Assembly (NCBI GenBank): GCA_027489175.1
Contig: JAIYAE010000014.1
Location: 186,001 to 250,000 of the forward strand
Length of the DNA: 64,000 nucleotides
Direction of reading: 5' to 3'
From: Rhodobacter sp.
GTDB lineage: Bacteria; Pseudomonadota; Alphaproteobacteria; Rhodobacterales; Rhodobacteraceae
Position numbers and translations under genes: made by a program. This document shows, piece after piece, positions 9,635 to 21,302 of this stretch. Position 1 is the first letter of the stretch. Each line of letters opens with the position of its first letter. The notes below the pieces were generated by a model. That model saw nothing but the letters and a program-made list of their open reading frames with translations, had not been told where the DNA came from and did not search any database.

Positions 9635-10434
9635 GAACCGCCATCATTGCCGGTCAGGGCCGCCTGCCCGCAGCGGTGGCCGCCTGCCTTGACGCGCCCC
9701 TCGTCGCCGCCCTTGACGGCTTCGCCCCCGAAGGCCTGACTGTCGACCTCACCTTCCGGGTCGAACGTCTCGTCCCCTTCCTGCGCGCGCTTGACCGTGA
9801 CGGCATCACCCGCGTGATCTTCGCCGGTGCCGCCACCCGCCCGCGCCTTGACCCAGCCCTTCTGGACGAGGCGACCGCTGGCCTTTTGCCCCGGCTGATG
9901 CACGCCATGGCCGCAGGCGACGACGCCACCTTGCGCGTGGTGATCGAGATCTTCGAAGAGTTCGGCTTTACCGTCGCGGGCGTGGCCGAGGTTGCCCCTG
10001 ACCTGCTTCCCGGCCCCGGCGTCCTTGCAGGCACCCTGACCCCGCGGGATGAGGGTGACGCCACCCGCGCCGCCGAAATCGTCGCGGCCCTTGGCGCAGT
10101 GGACGTGGGGCAGGGCGCCGTCGTCGCCCAAGGCCTTTGCCTTGCGGTTGAGGCTTTGCCCGGCACTGACGCGATGCTGGCGGCCGTCGCCGCCCTCAAG
10201 CCCGGCCTGCGCCCTGATCCTGCGCGGGGGCGCGGTCTCATCTACAAGGCCGCCAAGCCCGGCCAGGACCGCCGGATCGACCTGCCCACACTTGGGCCCG
10301 ACACCCTTCACGCCGCCCATGCCGCAGGCCTTGGCGGCATCGCGTTTGAGGCAGGCGCAGTGATCTGCCTTGACCTGCCCGAAATGCAGCGCCTGGCAAG
10401 TGATTTGGGCCTCTTTCTCTGGGCGCGCGGCTGA
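9631..10434 (+). CDS. lpxI: UDP-2,3-diacylglucosamine diphosphatase LpxI
   Basis: The 267-residue product belongs to the LpxI (DUF1009) family, which in alphaproteobacteria replaces LpxH to make lipid X from UDP-2,3-diacylglucosamine. Features include the N-terminal IIAGQGRLPAAVA strand-loop, the central GDDATLRVVIEIFEEFGF block and the C-terminal region GRGLIYKAAKPGQDRRIDLPTLGPDT with its conserved acidic and glycine residues. It starts with GTG overlapping the lpxA stop. The lpxA-lpxI-lpxB order is diagnostic. Confidence 0.93.
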   Translation: MRTAIIAGQGRLPAAVAACLDAPLVAALDGFAPEGLTVDLTFRVERLVPFLRALDRDGITRVIFAGAATRPRLDPALLDEATAGLLPRLMHAMAAGDDATLRVVIEIFEEFGFTVAGVAEVAPDLLPGPGVLAGTLTPRDEGDATRAAEIVAALGAVDVGQGAVVAQGLCLAVEALPGTDAMLAAVAALKPGLRPDPARGRGLIYKAAKPGQDRRIDLPTLGPDTLHAAHAAGLGGIAFEAGAVICLDLPEMQRLASDLGLFLWARG

Positions 10435-10500
10435 TGCGTGCCGCAACCGCGCCAATACCCGGCCCCCAGACCGGCAGCACCGCAGACCCTGCACCTCTAT

Positions 10501-10570
10501 CCCTTTCACATTTGCCCAAATATCCTCGGGGGGTGAGGCGCCCTGCGCCGAGGGGGGCAGAAGGCCCCCC
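10501..10570 (-). repeat. Rhodobacteraceae-type dispersed intergenic repeat, copy 1
   Basis: Read on the complement strand, this contains a GGGGG-hairpin stretch, then CACC followed by a G/C-rich run, then GGATATTTGGGCAAA and ATGTGAAAGGG. The order matches the copy at 22671-22739 (GGATATTTGGGGACAGATGA) and the core of the pair at 52477 and 52637. It fills the gap between lpxI and lpxB. It is probably a short non-autonomous repeat; its function is unknown. Confidence 0.6.
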
Positions 10571-10597
10571 TTGTCCCCGCCAGCACCCGAGGCTGTG

Positions 10598-11767
10598 GTG
10601 AAACTCTTCCTCGTCGCGGGTGAGCCTTCGGGTGATCGCCTCGGTGCCGCCCTGATGGCGGGCCTGAAGGAGCTTGCCCCCGACATCACCTTCACCGGCG
10701 TCGGCGGCGCCCTGATGCAGGCCGAAGGGCTGACCAGCCTCTTCCCGATGGAAGAACTCTCGGTGATGGGCATAGCTGAGGTGATCCCGAAATACTTCCC
10801 CTTGAAACGCCGCATCCGGGAAACCGCTGCCGCCGCCCTTGCCTCGGGGGCCGCAGGCATGGTCACCATCGACAGCCCCGATTTCAGCTTGCGTGTTGCG
10901 GCCATCGTCAAGGCAGCCCAGCCCGCCTTTCGCACGATCCACTATGTCGCCCCCTCGGTCTGGGCCTGGCGTCCGGGGCGCGCGGCTAAGATGGCAAAGG
11001 TCATCGACCACGTCCTCGCCCTTCTGCCGTTTGAGCCGCCCTATATGACCGCCGCGGGCATGACCTGTGATTTTGTCGGCCATCCAGTCGTGGCCGAACC
11101 CGTGGCCACCCCAGAGGAGGCGGCGGCCTTCCGGCAGGCGCATGGCATCGGGGCTGATTCGCACCTGATCGTCGCCCTCCCGGGCTCACGCAGGGGAGAG
11201 GTCACGCGCCTTGCCCGGCCTTTCGGCGAATCGATTGCCGCGCTTCTGCCCCATACCCATGACCTGCGCGTGGTCCTGCCCACGCCCGCACATCTGGAAC
11301 CGCTGGTGCGGGGTCTGGTGGCTGATTGGCCCGGACGCCCGGTCATCCTGCCCTCGCCCGATGTGGCCACCCGCACGGCGGCCTTCGCCGCAGCTGATGT
11401 GGCGCTCGCCGCCTCGGGCACCGTGTCGTTGGAGCTTGCGGCCCAGATGTGCCCGATGGTCATCGCCTATGACATGGCGCCCCTGACCCTGTGGCTCATG
11501 CGTCGCGCCGCGCTGATCGACACGGTGACCCTGGTCAATCTGGTGTCCGAAACCCGGGTCGTGCCGGAATTCATCGGCAAGGACTGCACGCCCAAAGCCA
11601 TCGCCCCCCAGCTGTCTGACCTCTTGGAGTTTGCGCAATCGTCACAGGATGACGCCATGCGCCTGACGATGGAGCGTCTGGGTCGCGGCGGCCCGGCCCC
11701 CGGCCTTAGGGCTGCGTCATCGGTACTGGCGGCGCTTCATCGCCCGCCGGCGGCGCCTCGCCGTTGA
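10598..11767 (+). CDS. lpxB: lipid-A-disaccharide synthase
   Basis: This 389-residue GT19 glycosyltransferase joins lipid X and UDP-diacylglucosamine into the lipid A disaccharide. The start is the GTG at 10598, giving the standard N-terminus VKLFLVAGEPSGD; the frame upstream runs through an intergenic repeat and is not coding. Other landmarks are FTGVGGALMQAEG, VAPSVWAWRPGRA and the C-terminal ASGTVSLELA with its donor-binding residues. The 3' end overlaps the convergent DUF2059 gene by 62 bases. Confidence 0.95.
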   Translation: MKLFLVAGEPSGDRLGAALMAGLKELAPDITFTGVGGALMQAEGLTSLFPMEELSVMGIAEVIPKYFPLKRRIRETAAAALASGAAGMVTIDSPDFSLRVAAIVKAAQPAFRTIHYVAPSVWAWRPGRAAKMAKVIDHVLALLPFEPPYMTAAGMTCDFVGHPVVAEPVATPEEAAAFRQAHGIGADSHLIVALPGSRRGEVTRLARPFGESIAALLPHTHDLRVVLPTPAHLEPLVRGLVADWPGRPVILPSPDVATRTAAFAAADVALAASGTVSLELAAQMCPMVIAYDMAPLTLWLMRRAALIDTVTLVNLVSETRVVPEFIGKDCTPKAIAPQLSDLLEFAQSSQDDAMRLTMERLGRGGPAPGLRAASSVLAALHRPPAAPRR

Positions 11768-12257
11768 TGATCGCCAGCACCTGCGGCATCAGGTCCGCCA
11801 TGTTGCCTTCGACCAGCGCGATGATCCCCGGCTGTTGGGCAGCCGTCAGTTGCGGCAGCTTCGCCATCACCGACCGCCCCTCTGGCGTGGCATAGAAATC
11901 CCGCAGCGCGGTGATCTCGCCCAAGGTCATCATGTCAGCCATGATCCCGGCCTGATCGCGCATCAGCGTGGTCAGTGGGTCGGTGAAAGCATCCAGATAA
12001 AGTTGCCGGACCCGTGCCACCTGATCCTCGGTCAGGACCACCCCGCCTGCCGCCACCTGCTGCAGAACCGGCTGGTACATCGTCTCGATCATCGCGGCCA
12101 TGTCAAAGCCTTGCAGGGCCAGTTCGATATAGTCTTTCGCCACCGCTTCCCGCTCTTCCCGCGTCTCGGCAAGGGCAGCGGGCGTCGTCAGAAGCAGCGC
12201 GATCAGGGTCAATGGGGCAAGGCCAAGGCGGGCAGGGCGCAAGGGAAGGGCGGTCAT
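11706..12257 (-). CDS. secreted DUF2059-type protein
   Basis: The 183-residue product has a clear signal peptide (hydrophobic core about residues 12-27, cut after AALAE). It is followed by an all-helical domain of the DUF2059 type, with the typical DFYATPEGRSVMAKLPQL segment near residues 120-138. It is predicted periplasmic; the biochemical role is unknown. The ATG at 12257 is preferred over a TTG three codons upstream because the GGAG is too close to the TTG. It is convergent with lpxB and shares 62 bases with its 3' end. Confidence 0.82.
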   Translation of the reverse strand: MTALPLRPARLGLAPLTLIALLLTTPAALAETREEREAVAKDYIELALQGFDMAAMIETMYQPVLQQVAAGGVVLTEDQVARVRQLYLDAFTDPLTTLMRDQAGIMADMMTLGEITALRDFYATPEGRSVMAKLPQLTAAQQPGIIALVEGNMADLMPQVLAIINGEAPPAGDEAPPVPMTQP

Positions 12258-12409
12258 TCCGGGCAAGTCTCCAGGGCAGGCGGGCGGTCAGGATGCTGGC
12301 GCAAGGGGGAGGAAGTCAAGTCAGCTTTGGCCTTTTGGGCTTTGGGCAAGGGGTTAAGATTTCCTGAAAATGGATTCGTAACCCATTGATTTATCTGGAA
12401 CCAAGGGGG

Positions 12410-12428
12410 TGTCCCCGCCCGGGACACA
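12410..12428 (-). terminator. hairpin directly after mnmA, possible terminator
   Basis: GTGTCCC and GGGACAC pair around a five-base loop four bases beyond the mnmA stop. The following complement-strand sequence has only short T pairs, so termination would be weak. Confidence 0.35.
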
Positions 12429-12431
12429 CCC

Positions 12432-13583
12432 TCAGCCTTTCCAAATCCACCCGCCGCCAAAGACCCGGCCACCCTCGGGCGCATAGAAGACACAAGCCTG
12501 CCCCGCGCTGACCCCATCCTCGGGCGCGATCAGCTCCACCTCTGCCGTGGTCGGCCCGGTGGGTCGCAGGATCGCCCCCCGTGGCGGCCGGGTGGAACGG
12601 ACTTTCACGTCCAGGTGCCACTCTGTCTGCGAGGCAAAAGGCGCATCCCCCAGCCAGTTGATTTCCCGGATCGGGACGATCCGCGTCGACAGCGCCTCCT
12701 TCGGCCCGACGATCACCCGCCGCGTCGCTGGGTCCAACCGCAGGACATAGAGCGGCTCTTCCAGCCCCCCGATCCCCAGCCCCTTCCGCTGCCCCACCGT
12801 ATAGTGGATCACCCCCCGGTGTAGCCCCAGCACGCGGCCGGAAAGATCCACAATCTCCCCCGGATCCGCCGCCCCCGGCCGCAGCTTCTCAATCACCGCC
12901 GCATAATTCCCGTTTGGGACAAAGCAGATGTCTTGGCTGTCCGGCTTGTCGGCCACCGGCAACCCATACTTCGCCGCCAGCGCCCGCGTCTCGGCCTTGG
13001 AGGCCAGGTGCCCCAGTGGAAAGCGCAGGTAGTCCAGCTGCTCCGCCGTGGTCGAGAACAGGAAATACGACTGATCCCGCGCCGCATCTGCCGCCTGATG
13101 CAGCTCCGGCCCCAGCAGGCCCAGCTTCCGCTGGATGTAATGCCCCGTGGCCATGCAGTCGGCGTCCAGGTCCTTCGCGGTGGCCAGAAGGTCCTTGAAC
13201 TTTACCCGTTCATTGCAGCGGATGCAGGGCACCGGCGTCGCCCCCGCAAGGTAGGCGTCGGCAAATTCCTCGATCACCGCCTCACGGAAGGTGTTTTCAT
13301 AGTCCAGAACGTAATGCGGAAAGCCCATCGTTTCGGCCACCCGCCGCGCGTCATGGATGTCACGCCCCGCACAGCACGCGCCCTTCTTTGCCAGTGCCGC
13401 CCCGTGGTCATAAAGCTGCAGGGTCACCCCCACGACATCATAGCCTTCCTCAGCCAACTGCGCCGCCACCACGCTGCTGTCCACGCCCCCCGACATGGCA
13501 ACGACAACCCGCGTCTGCGACGGGGGTTTCGGCAGGCCCAATGAGTTCAGGCCAGGAGGGGTCGGCGGCAGATCGCGCGGCAT
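12432..13583 (-). CDS. mnmA: tRNA 2-thiouridylase MnmA
   Basis: The 383-residue enzyme thiolates U34 of tRNA-Lys, -Glu and -Gln. The PP-loop ATP motif SGGVDSS is at residues 31-37. The acceptor cysteines sit in [11 protein letters not shown] (Cys123 most likely catalytic) and in [13 protein letters not shown]. The C-terminal beta-barrel includes [12 protein letters not shown]. The start at 13583 gives the normal family N-terminus; the frame 19 codons further upstream lacks support. It stands alone, facing away from sciP. Confidence 0.95.
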   Translation of the reverse strand: MPRDLPPTPPGLNSLGLPKPPSQTRVVVAMSGGVDSSVVAAQLAEEGYDVVGVTLQLYDHGAALAKKGACCAGRDIHDARRVAETMGFPHYVLDYENTFREAVIEEFADAYLAGATPVPCIRCNERVKFKDLLATAKDLDADCMATGHYIQRKLGLLGPELHQAADAARDQSYFLFSTTAEQLDYLRFPLGHLASKAETRALAAKYGLPVADKPDSQDICFVPNGNYAAVIEKLRPGAADPGEIVDLSGRVLGLHRGVIHYTVGQRKGLGIGGLEEPLYVLRLDPATRRVIVGPKEALSTRIVPIREINWLGDAPFASQTEWHLDVKVRSTRPPRGAILRPTGPTTAEVELIAPEDGVSAGQACVFYAPEGGRVFGGGWIWKG

Positions 13584-13706
13584 GGGCAAGGTCCGGTTCG
13601 GGAATGCAAGGGAATATATGAAAATGCTGTGCACTCTCAATCCCCAGTTTCAGCATTGATTAAGCCTGATACGGCAGATTGATGCCAAATCTAAGAGGGA
13701 AGGCCG

Positions 13707-13985
13707 ATGTTCCTGAAACGTGTCGACGGTCCAAGGCAGATCACCCTGCCGGACGGCAGCATTTTGTCTCGCGCGGACCTGCCCGCTCCGGATACCCGGC
13801 GTTGGGTGGCCAGCCGCAAGGCAATTGTGGTGCGGGCAGTGGTCTATGGCCTGATCCCGCAGGCCGAAGCGCTGGAGCGCTATGCCTTGTCGGAGGAAGA
13901 GTTCGCTTTGTGGCGCTCTGCCGTCGAAAGGCATGGCGATCAGGGCCTGAAAGTCACAGCAATTCAGAAATTGAGACAACTTTAA
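13707..13985 (+). CDS. sciP: DUF1153 protein, SciP-type CtrA inhibitor
   Basis: The 92-residue protein matches the SciP/DUF1153 family: the start with LPDGSILSRADLP, the core DTRRWVASRKAIVVRAV and the helix-turn-helix-like YALSEEEFALWRSAVERHG. In Caulobacter SciP is a small protein that blocks CtrA-dependent activation and helps limit CtrA activity to part of the cell cycle. Here it lies immediately upstream of ctrA in the same direction, 97 bases apart. A GAGGGAAGG ribosome site precedes it. Confidence 0.9.
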   Translation: MFLKRVDGPRQITLPDGSILSRADLPAPDTRRWVASRKAIVVRAVVYGLIPQAEALERYALSEEEFALWRSAVERHGDQGLKVTAIQKLRQL

Positions 13986-14012
13986 ATTGTTTCGCGCTCC
14001 CGCTCTGGCAAA

Positions 14013-14028
14013 GTAACTGTCGGTTAAC
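14013..14028 (+). promoter_or_regulatory. CtrA binding site in front of ctrA
   Basis: GTAAC-N5-GTTAAC (14013-14028) matches the CtrA motif TTAA-N7-TTAAC in all but the first base. It lies 54 bases before the ctrA start codon, and a further half-site CGTTAACG is at 14045-14052. This suggests autoregulation of ctrA. Confidence 0.6.
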
Positions 14029-14082
14029 CATTGCCACCCAATGTCGTTAACGATGTGGGCAATGGAGCGGAGAATCCGAAAA

Positions 14083-14793
14083 ATGCGCATCCTGCTTGTG
14101 GAAGACGACCCGACGACCTCGCGCAGCATCGAACTGATGCTGACGCACGCAAATCTCAACGTTTACTGCACCGATATGGGTGAAGATGGCGTCGATCTTG
14201 CAAAACTTTATGACTACGACCTGATCCTTCTGGACCTCAACCTTCCGGACATGAGCGGGCATGACGTCCTGCGTCAGATCCGCCAGGCGCGGGTGGAAAC
14301 GCCGATCCTGATTCTCTCCGGCTCGGATGACACGGAAAACAAGCTTAAGGGATTCGGGTTTGGCGCGGATGACTACCTGACCAAGCCCTTTCACCGTGAG
14401 GAACTGGTGGCGCGCATCCACGCGATCATCCGCCGCTCGAAGGGGCATAGCCAGTCGGTCATCAAGACCGGCCGGGTTGCGGTCAACCTGGACGCCAAGA
14501 CGGTTGAAGTTGAAGGCAAGACCGTCCATCTGACCGGCAAGGAATACCAGATGCTGGAGTTGCTGTCCCTGCGCAAGGGCACGACCCTGACCAAGGAGAT
14601 GTTCCTGAACCACCTCTATGGCGGGATGGATGAGCCGGAGCTGAAGATCATCGACGTCTTCATCTGCAAACTGCGCAAGAAGCTGGCCGAAGCGACGGGT
14701 GGGGCGAATTACATCGAAACCGTCTGGGGCCGTGGCTATGTGCTGCGCGATCCGGTGGGGGCAGTGGTTCCCAAGCTTGCCGCCAGCGCCTGA
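14083..14793 (+). CDS. ctrA: cell cycle response regulator CtrA
   Basis: The 236-residue protein has an N-terminal receiver domain with acidic pocket EDD at residues 7-9 and phospho-acceptor Asp51 in [10 protein letters not shown]. The switch Lys is in DDYLTKPF, and an OmpR/PhoB winged helix ends in [12 protein letters not shown]. The phospho-Asp position and sequence match Caulobacter CtrA, which controls division, motility and, in Rhodobacter, gene transfer agent production. The start at 14083 gives MRILLVEDD; fourteen upstream codons in frame are not conserved. The C-terminus ends ASA, not in the Ala-Ala degradation tag of Caulobacter. Confidence 0.96.
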   Translation: MRILLVEDDPTTSRSIELMLTHANLNVYCTDMGEDGVDLAKLYDYDLILLDLNLPDMSGHDVLRQIRQARVETPILILSGSDDTENKLKGFGFGADDYLTKPFHREELVARIHAIIRRSKGHSQSVIKTGRVAVNLDAKTVEVEGKTVHLTGKEYQMLELLSLRKGTTLTKEMFLNHLYGGMDEPELKIIDVFICKLRKKLAEATGGANYIETVWGRGYVLRDPVGAVVPKLAASA

Positions 14794-14820
14794 CTTGTCC
14801 TGACCCCATCGCCCGCCTAA

Positions 14821-19061
<4,241 letters not shown>

Positions 19062-19145
19062 GGGCACGATCGGCCCTTGTCCTGCCGGTGGTGCTCGCAG
19101 TGGGCCAAGGCAAGCTGCTGCGGCAAAGTCCCCCAGACCCGCTTC

Positions 19146-19170
19146 GTTCTCAAATGTTCTTAAAAAGTTC
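19146..19170 (+). promoter_or_regulatory. LexA (SOS) box, alphaproteobacterial type
   Basis: GTTC at 19156-19159 and 19167-19170 are separated by exactly seven bases, the GTTC-N7-GTTC direct repeat known as the LexA site in Rhodobacter and relatives. A third GTTC lies six bases upstream (19146-19149). The box ends 54 bases before the start of the small membrane protein gene at 19225, in a position to cover its promoter. Confidence 0.65.
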
Positions 19171-19224
19171 TTTACAGACCGTGCGAGATATGAGAACAAT
19201 ATAGCAACAAGCAGGGAGATCACC

Positions 19225-19347
19225 ATGAAAGCCGCTGTAAAGACGCTTCTGACCCATACCCCCCGCGGTGCGGTGGAAGATACGGTTGGCCTTCTTGCGT
19301 TGTTTGTCCTGCTTTTCGCCGTGCTTGCCGTGCCCGGCCTCGCCTAA
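19225..19347 (+). CDS. 40-residue single-pass membrane protein, probably SOS-induced
   Basis: An ATG behind GGGAG opens a 40-codon frame. The N-terminal 20 residues are polar and basic (MKAAVKTLLTHTPRG), and one hydrophobic helix, VGLLALFVLLFAVLAVPGLA, reaches the very C-terminus. A good terminator follows about 95 bases later. A GTTC-N7-GTTC box upstream predicts LexA control. By size, topology and regulation it resembles SidA of Caulobacter, an SOS-induced inner membrane peptide that blocks cell division, but I see no sequence similarity that proves this. The call as a gene is well supported; the function is inference. Confidence 0.7.
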   Translation: MKAAVKTLLTHTPRGAVEDTVGLLALFVLLFAVLAVPGLA

Positions 19348-19440
19348 GGTTTCTGCCCCGCGCTCTGTCCCCAAACGGTGACCCGCCTTCCCCCATGCCC
19401 TGCATGGTCCGCCGGTCCGCCAATCCCAGATGCGCTACTG

Positions 19441-19475
19441 CCGCCGCCGTCCTTTGACGCGCGGCGGTTTTTTTT
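19441..19475 (+). terminator. intrinsic terminator
   Basis: CCGCCGC (19441-19447) pairs with GCGGCGG (19461-19467), extended by three inner pairs across a bulge, followed by eight T. It ends the transcript of the 40-residue gene and its T-run touches the stop codon of the convergent gene. Confidence 0.8.
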
Positions 19476-19917
19476 AGGCCGCTGCTTCGGCTGCAGCCAT
19501 CGCCTCACAGACCGCTTCAAGCGCCAGCAAGATCGAAGCGTGGCGGTTCTTGAACTCGCGTGCGGGCGACAGGACCTCAAACCCTGCGAACGGGGCGTCC
19601 GGCACTGGCCCGCCCTCTTTCAGCATGGCGCGGAGCTGGGTCTGGGCGGTCTGCAGCTCAGCCAGGGTCCGGCCGATCACCACCGTGCCTAGGACCGACG
19701 CCGCGGCTTGCCCAAGGGCGCAGGCCTTCACGTCTTGTGCGAACTCCACCACGCGACCATCCTGGGTGACCACATCGACCGTCACGGTTGACCCGCAGAG
19801 CGGTGAGCGTTTCTTCGCGCTCGCCTGCGGGGCGGGCAGGCGACCGTGATGCGGGATATCCGCCGCAAGGGCCAGAATGCGGCCCGAGTAGAGGGAGAGA
19901 AGGTCGCTGTCGCTCAT
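19474..19917 (-). CDS. IscU/NifU-like iron-sulfur scaffold family protein
   Basis: The 147-residue protein has the IscU/SufU fold signature: PLCGSTVTV holds the first cysteine (residue 41) and VKACALGQAA the second (about residue 67). The third ligand position, HCSIL in E. coli IscU, reads RHASILL here, so that cysteine is Ala; a different Cys lies nine residues later. It may therefore be a scaffold-like or carrier variant rather than a standard scaffold. It is divergent from hisI with 62 bases between, and no isc or suf genes are nearby. Confidence 0.75.
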   Translation of the reverse strand: MSDSDLLSLYSGRILALAADIPHHGRLPAPQASAKKRSPLCGSTVTVDVVTQDGRVVEFAQDVKACALGQAAASVLGTVVIGRTLAELQTAQTQLRAMLKEGGPVPDAPFAGFEVLSPAREFKNRHASILLALEAVCEAMAAAEAAA

Positions 19918-19979
19918 GGATCATCCCCGGTTGAGACTGTATGTAGTCCTCTCTGCCACCGTCGCCAAGGAGCCTTGCG

Positions 19980-20351
19980 ATGCCGTTCGATCCTTCCAGC
20001 CTGACCTATGATGCAAAGGGCCTGATTCCGTGCGTGGCGCAGGACCATGCCTCGGGTGAGGTGTTGATGGTCGCCTGGATGAATGCGGCCTCGGTTGCGG
20101 CAACGCTGGCGACGGGCAAGGTCACCTACTGGTCGCGGTCGCGGGGGGAGTTCTGGGTCAAGGGCGAAACCTCGGGCCACCACCAGCGGCTGGTGGAATT
20201 GCGGGTCGATTGCGACCGGGACTGCCTGCTGGCGCTGGTCGAGCAGGAGGGCCCCGCCTGCCACACCGGGCGGCGGTCGTGCTTCTATACGGCGGTACGG
20301 GACGGGGCGGAGGTCGAGATCCTTCAGCCTGTCCACGGTGGACAAGGCTGA
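19980..20351 (+). CDS. hisI: phosphoribosyl-AMP cyclohydrolase
   Basis: The 123-residue product catalyses the third step of histidine synthesis, opening the adenine ring of PR-AMP. The zinc and magnesium site is visible: VDCDRDCLLALV with its D-x-D-x-D pattern and cysteine, followed by PACHTGRRSCFY with the other cysteines. The TYWSRSRGEFWVKGETSGH substrate block is conserved. This is the stand-alone cyclohydrolase, without the HisE domain. AAGGAGCC precedes the ATG. No other his gene is in the window. Confidence 0.95.
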   Translation: MPFDPSSLTYDAKGLIPCVAQDHASGEVLMVAWMNAASVAATLATGKVTYWSRSRGEFWVKGETSGHHQRLVELRVDCDRDCLLALVEQEGPACHTGRRSCFYTAVRDGAEVEILQPVHGGQG

Positions 20352-20386
20352 TCTGTGATTTGCAATCAAAGGCTTGGTCGTGGACG

Positions 20387-21226
20387 TTAAGAATTTGGTA
20401 ACCCGACCATGCGGCGGATGTCGGCGGGGGTAGCACCTTCGGCCCGGTATTTGGCTATCGCACGGGCGTCGTCGCGTTTGGCCAGCCGCTTGCCCTGATC
20501 GTCGCGGATCAGGCGGTGGTGGTGATAGATCGGCGTCGGCAGCCCGAAAAGATGCTGCAGGATCACTTGGACGGGGGTGAAGTCGAAGAGGTCCTCTCCT
20601 CGGATCACATGGGTAACCCCTTGGTCGGCATCGTCAAAAGCCGAGGCAAGGAAGTACGCGACGATATCTTCGCCCTTCCGCGACAGGACGACGTCGCCAA
20701 TCCGGGCGTGGGCGTCCTTCGGGTCAATTCGGTGGGGGCCTGAATGGGCGGGGCCGGTTTCAACAAAGCCAAGGTCCGCAGGCAAGACCCGCAAGGCGGC
20801 AGCAAGATCAAGGCGCAACGCATCACCGGGCAGGCGTGAGGCCATCGGGCGGCCCCGGCAGGTTCCAGGGTAGACGTTGAAGGCAACACCTTCTTGCGGC
20901 GCGGCAAGGGCGGCGCGAATGTCGGATCTTGTGCAAGAGCAGGGGTAGAGAAGCCCTTTGTCTTCAAGGGCTTCAAGGCGATTGTTGTAGTCAGCGATCT
21001 TGCCCGACTGCCGGTTAATTGGGCCGTCCCAGGCAAGGCCAAGCCAGTGCAGATCGGTCTGGATCAGGTCGTCATACTCAGGCTTGCAGCGTTCGAGGTC
21101 CGTGTCCTCCATCCGCAGAAGGAATTGCCCACCCGCCGCGCGCGCCATGTCATGCGCCAGGATGGCGGAATAGGCGTGGCCAAGGTGGAGGGGGCCCGTA
21201 GGACTGGGGGCGAAGCGGGTGATCAT
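20387..21226 (-). CDS. gluQ: glutamyl-Q tRNA(Asp) synthetase
   Basis: This 279-residue truncated GluRS-like enzyme attaches glutamate to queuosine at position 34 of tRNA-Asp. The class I signature PSPTGPLHLGH is at residues 7-17. The zinc-site cysteines appear in LYPCSCTRSDI, and the KMSKS equivalent is GKRLAKRDDA near residue 247. The anticodon-binding domain of true GluRS is absent, as expected. The open frame ends near residue 279 with GLPNS. The spacing to trmFO is 76 bases, filled by a palindromic repeat. Confidence 0.92.
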   Translation of the reverse strand: MITRFAPSPTGPLHLGHAYSAILAHDMARAAGGQFLLRMEDTDLERCKPEYDDLIQTDLHWLGLAWDGPINRQSGKIADYNNRLEALEDKGLLYPCSCTRSDIRAALAAPQEGVAFNVYPGTCRGRPMASRLPGDALRLDLAAALRVLPADLGFVETGPAHSGPHRIDPKDAHARIGDVVLSRKGEDIVAYFLASAFDDADQGVTHVIRGEDLFDFTPVQVILQHLFGLPTPIYHHHRLIRDDQGKRLAKRDDARAIAKYRAEGATPADIRRMVGLPNS

Positions 21227-21234
21227 GTGACCCC

Positions 21235-21255
21235 GTCCCGGGCTTGACCCGGGAC
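21235..21255. repeat. palindromic repeat GTCCCGGG/CCCGGGAC
   Basis: GTCCCGGG and CCCGGGAC are inverted around a five-base CTTGA centre, a palindromic unit I recognise as common between genes in alphaproteobacteria. It lies between gluQ and trmFO and is followed by another GC hairpin (21271-21296). There is no T-run, so it is not a clear terminator. Confidence 0.55.
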
Positions 21256-21302
21256 CTCATCGGTCAGCAGAGGCCCCGGCGCGGGGGCCGGGGCGGGGTT
21301 CC

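Noticed and set aside
10370..10597. A longer N-terminus for lpxB starting inside lpxI.
   Set aside because: The extra 76 residues are encoded by lpxI sequence and an intergenic repeat; the GTG at 10598 gives the standard LpxB start.
21271..21296. A terminator after trmFO.
   Set aside because: The GC-rich inverted repeat has no T-run on the relevant strand; it is more likely part of the repeat cluster.
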